A stretch of DNA of 64,000 nt from Sphingobium psychrophilum (GTDB lineage: Bacteria; Pseudomonadota; Alphaproteobacteria; Sphingomonadales; Sphingomonadaceae): positions 1-64,000 of the forward strand of contig NZ_JABBFV010000001.1 of the NCBI RefSeq assembly GCF_012927105.1. The letters run 5' to 3'. Made by a program: the position numbers and the translations under genes. This document shows positions 8,166 through 15,560 of the stretch, piece after piece. The notes below the pieces were generated by a model. The model did no database searches, was not told the origin of the DNA, and worked only from the letters and a program-made list of their open reading frames with translations. Each line of letters starts with the position of its first letter. The stretch's first letter is position 1.

Positions 8166-8393
8166 TGGCTGATGCTCCTGCGATAAGTGTTCATGAAATG
8201 TTCTACTCTCCTCCTTATGCGATCGCCGGGTTGCCGACCCAGGCGCAGGTCGAAAACCAGGCGCGGATCGCGCGCGCAACGGCGTCCGAAGGTGGTTGGT
8301 CGCATCTTAAATTCGCGAAGAAATTGCTCGATCACACGCAGCAACATAGGCCTTCTTCTCCCCAGTCAGCGCGACTCGCCCGCTGCAAGTCGA

Positions 8394-8446
8394 TAGGTTT
8401 ATTCCTATCTCTAACGCAATTTCCTACTTGTCTAGGAAAATTCCTA
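8394..8446. promoter_or_regulatory. tandem palindromic operator candidates upstream of the S24 repressor gene
   Basis: Two 14-base sites share the form TAGG-N6-CCTA: TAGGTTTATTCCTA at 8394-8407 and TAGGAAAATTCCTA at 8433-8446, exactly 39 bases apart. A third, overlapping inverted repeat pairs TTTCCTA (8420-8426) with TAGGAAA (8433-8439) across 6 bases. The downstream site ends 16 bases before the ATG. Together they look like an auto-repression operator for the neighbouring repressor. Confidence 0.6.
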
Positions 8447-8462
8447 TCATTATGGATTGGAT

Positions 8463-9131
8463 ATGGATGAATCGGAACATGCCCGGATTGCACTCGATCG
8501 GCTGATTGCCGAGCGGGGGGAGAATTATGCCGATCTGTCCCGGCTGATCGGCCGCAATCCTGCCTATATTCAACAGTTCATCAAACGCGGCACGCCGCGC
8601 AAGCTGGACGAGGAGGATCGTCGCGTGCTGGCGCGCTATTTCGGCGTGCCTGAGCAGATGCTGGGCGGCGCGTCGGTGCCGGTCGCCGCACCCGCCCGGA
8701 TGCGCGGGATGCCCGCGGTGGTCGCGGTGCCGCGGCTGGCGCTGGGCGCGTCGGCTGGCCTTGGGTCGCTGGACGAGGATGAGCAGGCGGCGGGCGTGAT
8801 GGCGTTCGACGCGCGCTGGCTGCGCCATCTGGGCGTGCGGCCGCAGCGTGTGTCGATCATCCGGGTCGATGGCGAATCGATGGCACCGACCCTGAACGAT
8901 GGCGACGACATCATGGTCGATCATGACGATGACGCCGGTCGTCTGCGCGACGGGGTCTATGTGCTGCGGTTGGACGGCGTGCTGATGGTCAAGCGCGTCG
9001 CCATGGGGCCACGGCGCGGCTGGTTCAGCGTAGTGAGCGACAATCCCCATTATCCCGACTGGGCGGACATCGACCCGGCGCTGGTGGATATTGTAGGCCG
9101 GGTCGTCTGGAGCGGCAGGCGCTTGAATTGA
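8463..9131 (+). CDS. LexA/CI-like transcriptional repressor, helix-turn-helix plus S24 peptidase domain
   Basis: About 222 residues (ATG at 8463; TTG at 8457 in frame is the alternative). The N-terminal third carries an XRE-like helix-turn-helix (YADLSRLIGRNPAYIQQFIK). The C-terminal half is an S24 signal-peptidase-like domain with catalytic Ser in DGESMAPTLNDGD and Lys in LMVKRV. An Ala-Gly pair in LALGASAGLG lies where LexA/CI proteins are cleaved, so self-cleavage is possible. There are no phage genes nearby, so this looks like a stand-alone chromosomal regulator. Palindromic operator candidates lie directly upstream, consistent with autoregulation, perhaps also of the divergent 123-residue gene. 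Confidence 0.85.
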   Translation: MDESEHARIALDRLIAERGENYADLSRLIGRNPAYIQQFIKRGTPRKLDEEDRRVLARYFGVPEQMLGGASVPVAAPARMRGMPAVVAVPRLALGASAGLGSLDEDEQAAGVMAFDARWLRHLGVRPQRVSIIRVDGESMAPTLNDGDDIMVDHDDDAGRLRDGVYVLRLDGVLMVKRVAMGPRRGWFSVVSDNPHYPDWADIDPALVDIVGRVVWSGRRLN

Positions 9132-9251
9132 CGACGATCGCGTTTCATTCCGTCAAGTGGATATTTTGCGATTGGGTCGGGATAGGCGGAGCGGCCATGG
9201 CGTTATCGCCGGGCAAAAGGCGACGGCGTGGCTGCGCCAGAGGAGTGTCGA

Positions 9252-10169
9252 TTGAACGATAATGGCGCAGTAATCCGCAAGGGACAGGAATGGCGCGGTG
9301 CGCCCATGGCGCTGGCGACGGTGGTGTCGACCTGGGGATCGGCCCCGCGCCCGCGCGGCAGCCATATGATCGTCCATGCCGACGGCCGGTTCGAAGGCAG
9401 TATTTCGGGCGGTTGCGTGGAAAGCGACGTGTTGCAACGCGCGGCGGAGGTGATCGGGGGGCGCGCCGCCCATGTCGAACGCTATGGCGTGGCCGATGGC
9501 GATGCCTGGGAAGTCGGCCTGCCATGCGGCGGCGAGATCGCGGTGCTGGTCCAGCCGGTGGGCGATGCGGGATTCGCCCCCGGATTGTTCGACCGGATCG
9601 CCGCGGAAAGCGCGCGCGGCCGGGCGCTCACGCTGGCGACCGATTTGGAGAGCGGGGTGACGCGGGAGTCGGCCGGGGCGGGCGATTTCCTCAATCGCTA
9701 CGATCCGCCGCGCCGCCTGCTGATCGTCGGCGCGGTGCAGATCGCCCAGAGCCTGGTGCCGTTGGCGCAGGCGATCGGGGTGACGCCGGTGGTGATCGAT
9801 CCGCGCGGGCGTTTCCTGACGGTCGAGCGTTTCCCCGGTGTGGAATTGGACGACCGCTGGCCCGACGAGGCGATTGCGGCGCGCTTCCCGGGCGAATCGA
9901 CCGCGGTCGTGACATTGAGCCATGACATCAAGATCGACGACCCCGCGCTGGTGGCGGCGTTGCGTGCGCCCACCGGCTATGTCGCGGCGCTGGGATCGCG
10001 CAAGAGCCAGGCGGCGCGGCTGGAGCGGCTGGGGGCGATGGGCTTCGGGGCCGATGACCTGGCCCGCATCGACGGGCCGGCAGGGCTGGATATCGGCGCG
10101 ATCGGCGCGGCGGAAATCGCGCTGTCGATCACGGCGGGGATGGTCGCGGGGTTCAACGCGCGACGTTGA
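9252..10169 (+). CDS. XdhC/CoxI family protein
   Basis: About 305 residues. The TTG at 9252 was chosen because GAGGAG lies 7 bases before it; the frame is open further upstream to a GTG at 9228. The N-terminal XdhC/CoxI domain shows ALATVVSTWGSAPRPRGSHM and GSISGGCVESDVL. The C-terminal Rossmann-like XdhC domain shows LLIVGAVQIAQSLVPLA and VVTLSHDIKIDDPALVAAL followed by YVAALGSRKSQ. Family members bind molybdenum cofactor and assist insertion into xanthine-dehydrogenase or CO-dehydrogenase-type enzymes. No such enzyme gene is in the window, so its partner is elsewhere. The typical GAGH of the nucleotide site reads GAVQ here. Confidence 0.88.
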   Translation: MNDNGAVIRKGQEWRGAPMALATVVSTWGSAPRPRGSHMIVHADGRFEGSISGGCVESDVLQRAAEVIGGRAAHVERYGVADGDAWEVGLPCGGEIAVLVQPVGDAGFAPGLFDRIAAESARGRALTLATDLESGVTRESAGAGDFLNRYDPPRRLLIVGAVQIAQSLVPLAQAIGVTPVVIDPRGRFLTVERFPGVELDDRWPDEAIAARFPGESTAVVTLSHDIKIDDPALVAALRAPTGYVAALGSRKSQAARLERLGAMGFGADDLARIDGPAGLDIGAIGAAEIALSITAGMVAGFNARR

Positions 10170-10178
10170 CGCTAATGC

Positions 10179-10219
10179 GTGTCCCCTGCCGCAAGGGATG
10201 GGCAGGGGACACATCCCTT
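10179..10219 (+). terminator. overlapping alternative hairpins after the XdhC gene
   Basis: GTGTCCCCTGCC (10179-10190) pairs perfectly with GGCAGGGGACAC (10201-10212). An alternative pairing joins AAGGGATG (10193-10200) to CATCCCTT (10212-10219). The two structures share bases and are partly exclusive. Position 10 bases after the stop suggests a terminator; no long U-tract follows. Confidence 0.45.
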
Positions 10220-10326
10220 ACGCTGTCGGGCACAAAGGATGGCGCGCCCTAGCAAAGCGACGGGATGTATCAATACCCCGAACGACGTATTCGTGAAATT
10301 TCTTGTCGCTGGGTGAGGATTTACTA

Positions 10327-10340
10327 TCGTAATATTACGA
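10327..10340. promoter_or_regulatory. perfect AT-rich palindrome, unknown operator
   Basis: TCGTAATATTACGA is a perfect 14-base palindrome inside an unusually AT-rich patch (about 10280-10400) between the XdhC gene and the small CstA partner gene. No coding gene explains it. It could be a regulator binding site, but its target is unclear because the flanking genes converge here. Confidence 0.3.
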
Positions 10341-10406
10341 GCATTGCAATATTTTGCGCGGAGCCTTTTGCCGAACGCGGCTATCAATCCTGTTTTGACA
10401 GAATAT

Positions 10407-10592
10407 TTAACAACAGCGCCCACCATTCTTGCCGCCGTAGCGTGCCTCCTGCCGGTCGCGAAAAAATTGCGTGCGGTCCATGGCCGGCCGGTCGGGATGA
10501 TGCGCGGCCATGTGGCGCAGATAGGCGTCATAGTCGGGCAGGCCGACCATGAGTCGCGCGGTCTGGCGCAGCGTGGCAAATAGCCCGATCAT
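10407..10592 (-). CDS. YbdD/YjiX family small protein, CstA partner
   Basis: A 61-residue protein starting MIGLFATLRQTARLMVGLPD and ending RYGGKNGGRCC. The LMVGLPDYDAY block, the FFRDRQEARYGG block and the C-terminal double Cys are diagnostic of the YbdD/YjiX family, which is encoded directly after CstA-type transporters and in E. coli is needed for pyruvate uptake by BtsT/CstA systems. Its ATG overlaps the cstA stop by 4 bases (ATGA), so translation is coupled. Function beyond assisting the transporter is not known. Confidence 0.88.
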   Translation of the reverse strand: MIGLFATLRQTARLMVGLPDYDAYLRHMAAHHPDRPAMDRTQFFRDRQEARYGGKNGGRCC

Positions 10593-12637
10593 TCGGCCGG
10601 CACCAGTTGAGAGGGGATTTCGCGCGCCGTGGGTGCCGCGGTCCGCCGGGCGGTGATGCAGGTGCGGATGGTGAACAAGAGCAGCGCCAGCACCACCGCC
10701 AGGAACAGCGCCACCAGTGCAGCATCGATCCGGTCGTTGAAGATGATGCGCTGCATTTCCGCCATCGACTTGGCGGGGGTCAGCACCGTTCCGGCATCCG
10801 CCGCGGCGCTGAATTTCGCGGCATGGGCGAGGAAGCCGACCTTGGCATCGGCCGAGAAGAGCTTGATCCAGCCGGCCGACAATGTGCAGATCAGCAACCA
10901 CACGGTCGGGACCAAAGTCACCCAGGCGAAGCGGTCGCGCTTCATGCGGAAGAGGACGGCGGTGCCGAGCATCAGCGCGATCGCCGCGAGCATCTGGTTG
11001 GAGATGCCGAATACCGGCCACAGCGTGTTCACGCCGCCGAGCGGATCGGTGACGCCCTGATAGAGGAAGAAGCCCCAGGCCGCGACGGTCAGCGCCGTGG
11101 CGACGATGCCGGGAATGTGGCTCTTTGTATCCTTGAAGCTGGGCACGGCGAGCGCGATCAGATCCTGCAACATGAAGCGCCCGGCGCGGGTGCCGGCATC
11201 CACCGCGGTCAGGATGAAGAGCGCCTCGAACAGGATCGCGAAATGATACCAGAAGGCCTTCATCGCCGGGCCGCCGACGACATGGCTGAAGATTTCCGCC
11301 ATTGCCACCGCCAGCGTCGGGGCGCCGCCCGCCCGGCTGATGATGCTATGTTCGCCCACATCCTTCGCGGTCTGGGTGATGAGGTCAGGCGAGATCGGGA
11401 AGCCCATGGCGGTGACGGCGGCTGACGCGCTGGCGGCGTCCGTCCCGATCAACGCTGCGGGGCTGTTCATCGTAAAATAGATGCCGGGGTCCAGGATCGA
11501 TGCGCCGACCAGCGCCATAATGGCCACAAACGCTTCCATCAGCATCGCGCCATAGCCGATCATCGGCGCATGGGCTTCGCTGGCGATCAGCTTGGGCGTG
11601 GTGCCGCTGGCGATCAGCGCGTGAAAACCCGACACCGCACCGCAAGCGATGGTGATGAACAGGAAGGGGAAGAGGCCGCCCGACCAGACCGGGCCGTTGC
11701 CGCCGACGAACTGGGTGAGCGCGGGCATCTTCAAGGGCGGGGCCATGATGACGATGCCGATCGCCAGCGCCGCGATCGCGCCGATCTTGAGGAAGGTGGA
11801 CAGGTAATCGCGCGGCGCGAGCAGGAGCCAGACCGGCAGGACGGAGGCGATCGCGCCATAGCCGATCAATATCCAGCATAGCTGGACCGGGGTGAAGGTG
11901 AAGATCGGACCCCAGATCGGAGACAGCGATACCGCCTGGCCATAGACGATCGCCGCCAGCAGCCCGACGAGGCCCAGCAGCGACACTTCGCCGATGCGGC
12001 CCGGCCTGATCCAGCGGGTATAGGCGCCCATCGCCATGGCGAGCGGCACAGTGGCGGCGACGGTGAACATGCCCCAGGGGCTTTCCGCCAGCGCCTTCAC
12101 CACGATCAGCGCCAGCACGGCCAGGATGATGACCATGATCATGAAGGCGCCGAACAGCGCGATGGTGCCCGCGACCTGCCCCATTTCCATGCGGATCAGT
12201 TCGCCCAGAGACTTGCCGTCGCGGCGCATGGAGATGAACAGGATCATGAAATCCTGCACCGCGCCCGCCAGCACCACGCCAATAATGATCCAAAGCGTGC
12301 CGGGCAGATAGCCCATCTGCGCCGCCAGCACCGGCCCGACGAGCGGCCCCGCGCCCGCTATCGCCGCGAAATGATGGCCGAACAGGACGGACTTGTCGGT
12401 CGCGACATAGTCCAGGCCATCGGCACGGCGGATCGCGGGGGTGGGCCGCGCGGGGTCCAGCCGCATCACATGGCGGGCGATGAAAAGGGCGTAATAGCGA
12501 TAGGCGACCAGGAAGCAGCTGACCGCCGCGACCACGATCCACAGCGCGTTGACCGCTTCACCGCGCGACACCGCGACGATGGTAAGGGCAACCGCGCCGA
12601 TGATGGCGATCAAAATCCAGGGTAGGTGCCGGGTCAT
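10589..12637 (-). CDS. cstA: carbon starvation protein CstA (pyruvate/peptide transporter)
   Basis: A 682-residue inner-membrane transporter with some sixteen or more hydrophobic segments. Conserved blocks include the N-terminal DGLDYVATDKSVLFGHHFAA then IAGAGPLVGPVLAAQMGYLP, the motif GAVQDFMILFISMRRDGKSL, and GAVSGFHALIASGTTPKLIA, all typical of CstA. Length matches E. coli CstA (701). I took the ATG at 12637 (MTRHLPWILIAI), preceded by GAGG, rather than the longer frame from 12730, whose extra 31 residues are not CstA-like. It forms an operon with the YbdD-like gene. A 7-bp hairpin lies in the 5' leader. Confidence 0.93.
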   Translation of the reverse strand: MTRHLPWILIAIIGAVALTIVAVSRGEAVNALWIVVAAVSCFLVAYRYYALFIARHVMRLDPARPTPAIRRADGLDYVATDKSVLFGHHFAAIAGAGPLVGPVLAAQMGYLPGTLWIIIGVVLAGAVQDFMILFISMRRDGKSLGELIRMEMGQVAGTIALFGAFMIMVIILAVLALIVVKALAESPWGMFTVAATVPLAMAMGAYTRWIRPGRIGEVSLLGLVGLLAAIVYGQAVSLSPIWGPIFTFTPVQLCWILIGYGAIASVLPVWLLLAPRDYLSTFLKIGAIAALAIGIVIMAPPLKMPALTQFVGGNGPVWSGGLFPFLFITIACGAVSGFHALIASGTTPKLIASEAHAPMIGYGAMLMEAFVAIMALVGASILDPGIYFTMNSPAALIGTDAASASAAVTAMGFPISPDLITQTAKDVGEHSIISRAGGAPTLAVAMAEIFSHVVGGPAMKAFWYHFAILFEALFILTAVDAGTRAGRFMLQDLIALAVPSFKDTKSHIPGIVATALTVAAWGFFLYQGVTDPLGGVNTLWPVFGISNQMLAAIALMLGTAVLFRMKRDRFAWVTLVPTVWLLICTLSAGWIKLFSADAKVGFLAHAAKFSAAADAGTVLTPAKSMAEMQRIIFNDRIDAALVALFLAVVLALLLFTIRTCITARRTAAPTAREIPSQLVPAE

Positions 12638-12679
12638 GCCGCCTCGCGTCGATAGGGAGCCTGGCCTGAAATCCCCGCC

Positions 12680-12697
12680 CTCCTGCGAGTGCAGGAG
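12680..12697 (-). promoter_or_regulatory. hairpin in the cstA leader
   Basis: CTCCTGC (12680-12686) and GCAGGAG (12691-12697) form a perfect 7-bp stem with a 4-base loop about 43 bases before the cstA start codon. It could be a leader structure or operator; no function can be assigned from sequence. Confidence 0.3.
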
Positions 12698-12841
12698 CAT
12701 GGCGGAGCGGGTGGCAGGCCTGGTTTCCAAGCTACCCTAAGCCGCTATGCTTGAAAGACAACCGCCTACCTTAGACGGAGGGCGCTGCGGCGGAACGGGG
12801 GATGGTGGTGGTGCGGACCGGCCTTATACGCGGATTGCGGT

Positions 12842-13237
12842 CTAGCGGCGGCGGAACGGCCAGTCGGTCACGCCGCTGACCCAGAGCGCCCACCAGATGA
12901 TGACCGGCTGTAGCGCCAGCCGCGGGCCATGATACCACCAACTCAGATGCGCGCCTCCCAGGGGAATGTCGTTGAGCGCATGGTTGATATTGGCCGGCCA
13001 GACGCACAGCGCATAGAGGGCGAGGCCAACGCCAGCCGCGTAGCGCAGGCGTGGGACCATCAGCCCGATCGCGCCCGCCAGTTCTGCCACGCCGGTCATC
13101 GCCACCACCAGTTCGGGCATGGGCACCCAATGCGGCGTGATCGCCAGAAAGCCGCCCGGCCGCGACAGATGGGCGACGCCGGCCACGGCATAGGCTGCGG
13201 CCAGCACCAGTCGGGCTATGGTGCGGCCGCGCGCCAC
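12842..13237 (-). CDS. DoxX-like membrane protein
   Basis: A 131-residue protein with four predicted membrane helices (IARLVLAAAYAVAGVAHL, LVVAMTGVAELAGAIGLM, YAAGVGLALYALCVW, LQPVIIWWALW). The GVAELAGAIGLMVPRLRYAA block and the NINHALND loop are typical of small DoxX-family proteins, which are linked to membrane redox processes but mostly uncharacterised. It starts with GTG immediately after the TAA of the upstream PNPOx gene, so the pair is an operon. Confidence 0.78.
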   Translation of the reverse strand: MARGRTIARLVLAAAYAVAGVAHLSRPGGFLAITPHWVPMPELVVAMTGVAELAGAIGLMVPRLRYAAGVGLALYALCVWPANINHALNDIPLGGAHLSWWYHGPRLALQPVIIWWALWVSGVTDWPFRRR

Positions 13238-13684
13238 TTAATGCGTCACGTCGATTTCAAGTTCGCCCTCATCCTGTCCGTCCCAATAATGAGCGCGTTC
13301 GGCATGAACCTGGATCATCACCAAGCCTGGCGTGTCGGCACCATCCTCGAACCACAATTCCAAATCTGGGTTCCAATGGTCCTCAAACTGGGCGCGGTCG
13401 CGAATCAGGTCGGCGCGACCTTCCAGCGCGATGAACAACGGGCGCTGGCCGAACAGGCCGCTTTTGCCGTGGAAGGACAGGCTGACCCGCGGGTCACGCT
13501 CGATATCGCGCACCATCAACGTATCTTCGGTGGTGAAATAATAGCTGTCGCCGCCATGGGCGACATCCTGATTGTTGCTCATCGGACGAGCGCCGATATG
13601 GCCATCCTCCGTATGGGTGGACAGCATGGCGAAATCGATATGCTGCATCTTTTCGGCCAGGCTGGCGATCGTGTGCTGCACCAT
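13238..13684 (-). CDS. pyridoxamine 5'-phosphate oxidase family protein (general stress protein 26-like)
   Basis: A 148-residue soluble flavin-binding split-barrel protein. I start at the ATG 13684, which follows GAGGAG at good spacing; the longer frame upstream is unlikely. Visible blocks are IDFAMLSTHTEDGHIGARPM (first strands), YYFTTEDTLMVRDIERDPRV and VSLSFHGK, then FIALEGRADLIRDR, matching the general-stress-protein-26 branch of the PNPOx clan. Such proteins bind FMN/FAD and are induced by stress; substrates are unknown. A GGAAC/CGTT pair upstream with 18-base spacing is a weak stress-promoter candidate. It is followed directly by a DoxX-like gene. Confidence 0.87.
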   Translation of the reverse strand: MVQHTIASLAEKMQHIDFAMLSTHTEDGHIGARPMSNNQDVAHGGDSYYFTTEDTLMVRDIERDPRVSLSFHGKSGLFGQRPLFIALEGRADLIRDRAQFEDHWNPDLELWFEDGADTPGLVMIQVHAERAHYWDGQDEGELEIDVTH

Positions 13685-13713
13685 GGGAGTCTCCTCTACT
13701 CGATCCGCTGTTA

Positions 13714-13740
13714 ACGCAGGACAGGCCGAGTCGGGTTCCA
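13714..13740 (-). promoter_or_regulatory. weak EcfG-like promoter candidate of the PNPOx-DoxX operon
   Basis: On the minus strand GGAAC (13740-13736) and CGTT (13717-13714) are both exact matches to the general-stress elements, but are separated by 18 rather than 16-17 bases. The -10-like element is 30 bases before the ATG. Confidence 0.25.
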
Positions 13741-13812
13741 TCGATCGGATTCGACTCTCGATCGATAAGAACATATCATGAACATAATCGACATGATTCG
13801 GGAGTCATCGCC

Positions 13813-14364
13813 ATGGAAAGCCGCACCTCGCCGCTTTACCGCCCTTTTTTCGCGCTGAAGCCGCCGGCGGTCGTCGCGCGGCAGATCGATCATTTCGCCG
13901 CGACCCTGGCGCCGGGCGCAGACCGTATCCTGCCCGACCATCAGCATGTCACGCTCGGCATCACGACCGACTGGCCGGACTATCCCTATGAACTGATCAA
14001 GGCGCGACGCCGGGCGGCAGCGGGGATCATGGCGGAGCCGTTCGACCTGATGCTGGACGGCGTGCATGTTGGCGGCCAGTCGGCCGCCCTGCGGCCATCG
14101 CGCAGCATTGCCGGGTTGAAGACAGTGCAGCAGCAGGTCGCCGTTGCGATGGCGCGGGCCGGGGCGACGCCGCGTCCGGGCTGGCGCTTCAGCCCGCATC
14201 AGACATTGTTCTACTGCGACGCGCGGCACAGCCAGCAGCGCATCGACGGATTTAGCTGGCATGTGGAGGAAGTGGTGCTGGTGTGCAGCCATGTCGGCCG
14301 CACCCGACACGAGATTATGGGCAGTTGGCCGCTCAAGGGCGATGCGCAATATCGGCTGTTTTAG
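13813..14364 (+). CDS. 2'-5' RNA ligase-like 2H phosphoesterase
   Basis: A 183-residue protein of the 2H phosphoesterase superfamily (LigT/ThpR group). The two HxT motifs are HVT at 45-47 (DHQHVTLGITTDW) and HQT at 129-131 (FSPHQTLFYC), about 84 residues apart as expected. N-terminal YRPFFALKPPAVVARQI matches the start of the fold. Family members hydrolyse or ligate 2'-5' linked or cyclic phosphodiesters of RNA or nucleotides; the cell substrate is unknown. It diverges from the PNPOx gene, and an ATCATG-N11-CATGAT inverted repeat (13775-13797) lies just before its start. Confidence 0.85.
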   Translation: MESRTSPLYRPFFALKPPAVVARQIDHFAATLAPGADRILPDHQHVTLGITTDWPDYPYELIKARRRAAAGIMAEPFDLMLDGVHVGGQSAALRPSRSIAGLKTVQQQVAVAMARAGATPRPGWRFSPHQTLFYCDARHSQQRIDGFSWHVEEVVLVCSHVGRTRHEIMGSWPLKGDAQYRLF

Positions 14365-14387
14365 AGCCTCACTTGATTTAACCGCAT

Positions 14388-14455
14388 CGTGTTCCCGCGC
14401 AGGCGGGAACCCAGTCGCACCGTCTGAACTGGGTTCTCGCCTGCGCGGGAACACG
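14388..14455. repeat. REP-like long inverted repeat
   Basis: Two 28-base arms (14388-14415 and 14428-14455) are reverse complements with one mismatch, around a 12-base spacer. Each arm is itself a small palindrome built on TTCCCGC-GCAG-GCGGGAA. Such elements occur in many copies in sphingomonad genomes. It lies between the convergent ends of the 2H phosphoesterase and PhnA-like genes and could also stop transcription. Confidence 0.8.
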
Positions 14456-14466
14456 GGTTACAATAG

Positions 14467-14775
14467 TCAGCGTTTGCGGACAAATTCCGCGCGCAGTACC
14501 AACCCCTTGATCCCGTCATAGCGGCAGTCGATTTCCTGGGCGTCGCCGGTCAGGCGGATCGACTTGATGAGCGTGCCGCGCTTGAGCGTCTGGCCCGCGC
14601 CCTTGACGGTCAGATCCTTGATCAGCGTGACCTGATCGCCATCGACCAGCAGGTTGCCGACGGAATCGCGCACCTCGACCGTATCAGCGGCGTCGCTCGA
14701 CACAGGGGCGTCCGCCGCGCTGATCCATTCGCCGCTGGCTTCGTCATAGACATAATCGTCGTCGGCCATGGTCAT
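14467..14775 (-). CDS. PhnA/YjdM-domain protein
   Basis: A 102-residue protein. The C-terminal two thirds carry the PhnA-type domain: VEVRDSVGNLLVDGDQVTLI then KDLTVKGAGQTLKRGTLIKS and the closing DCRYDGIKGLVLRAEFVRKR. The family was named for alkylphosphonate utilisation but E. coli YjdM is not needed for it and true function is unclear. The N-terminal YDEASGEWISAADA is short and lacks the zinc-ribbon Cys residues of longer family members. It begins next to the engB stop on the same strand and probably forms the end of the rpmH-engB transcription unit. Confidence 0.8.
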   Translation of the reverse strand: MTMADDDYVYDEASGEWISAADAPVSSDAADTVEVRDSVGNLLVDGDQVTLIKDLTVKGAGQTLKRGTLIKSIRLTGDAQEIDCRYDGIKGLVLRAEFVRKR

Positions 14776-15420
14776 CTATCCCTGGGTTACGCTTTGCAGC
14801 ACGGCGGCACGCAATTCGGGGATGCCCATGCCCTTTTCGCTCGACGTGACGATGATGTCGGGATGGGCGGCGGGGCGTTTGCGGATCGCGTCGGCTGTGG
14901 CCTGGGTCACGGCGGCGAGTTCGCTCGCCTTGATCTTGTCCGCCTTGGTCAGGACGATGCGATAGCTGACCGCCGCCCCGTCCAGCATGTCGAGCATGTC
15001 ATTATCCACATCCTTGACGCCGTGGCGGCTGTCGACCAGCACCAGCGCGCGCTTGAGCGAGGCGCGCCCGCGCAGATAGTCGTTCACCAGGAACTTCCAT
15101 TTGCGCACGACATCCTTGGGTGCCTTGGCATAGCCATAGCCCGGCATGTCGACGAGGCGGAAGCGCAGCGGTACGCCCACGTCGAAGAAGTTGAGTTCCT
15201 GCGTGCGCCCCGGCGTATTGGACGTTCGGGCCAGGCCATTGCGGTTGGTCAGCGCATTCAGCAGCGAGGATTTGCCGACATTGGAGCGGCCCGCAAACGC
15301 GACTTCGTTGACGTCCATGTCGGGCAGGAAGTCCAGCGTGGGCGCGGATTTGAGGAAGGCGATCGGCCCGCTGAAGAGCTTGCGCGCTTCCTCGATCAGG
15401 TCAGTATTTTCTTCTGTCAC
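14776..15420 (-). CDS. engB: ribosome biogenesis GTP-binding protein EngB (YihA/YsxC)
   Basis: A 214-residue essential-type GTPase acting in 50S ribosomal subunit assembly. GTPase motifs are clear: G1 GRSNVGKSS (44-52), G2 region [10 protein letters not shown]3 DMPGYG (91-96), and G4 TKAD (near 158). Length is normal. It follows yidC across about 140 bases that hold a large palindromic repeat, and is followed directly by the PhnA-like gene. The yidD-yidC-engB order is common in Alphaproteobacteria. Confidence 0.96.
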   Translation of the reverse strand: MTEENTDLIEEARKLFSGPIAFLKSAPTLDFLPDMDVNEVAFAGRSNVGKSSLLNALTNRNGLARTSNTPGRTQELNFFDVGVPLRFRLVDMPGYGYAKAPKDVVRKWKFLVNDYLRGRASLKRALVLVDSRHGVKDVDNDMLDMLDGAAVSYRIVLTKADKIKASELAAVTQATADAIRKRPAAHPDIIVTSSEKGMGIPELRAAVLQSVTQG

Positions 15421-15429
15421 GTTCTTCTC

Positions 15430-15543
15430 CGTTCGCCCTGAGTAACCGCTGAGCTTGTCGAAGCGGTGTATCGAAGGGCCGAAGGCGCGCGATGCTTCGA
15501 TACGGGCCTTCGACTTCGCTCAGTCCCTACTCAGCACGAACGG
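15430..15543. repeat. sphingomonad-type palindromic repeat between yidC and engB
   Basis: An imperfect inverted repeat of about 45-base arms. Left blocks GTTCGCCCTGAG and GTATCGAAG are mirrored by CTTCGATAC and CTCAGCACGAAC, with inner blocks GCTTGTCGAAGC and CTTCGACTTCGCTCAG. The pattern of nested TCGAAG and CTCAG palindromes is typical of abundant intergenic repeats in sphingomonads. It is transcribed as part of the yidC-engB unit and would form a large RNA hairpin. Confidence 0.8.
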
Positions 15544-15560
15544 GGACTTGGTAGGGTTAT

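Noticed and set aside
8166..9131. Prophage remnant around the S24 repressor
   Set aside because: No integrase, structural or replication genes are near; the neighbours are ordinary chromosomal genes.
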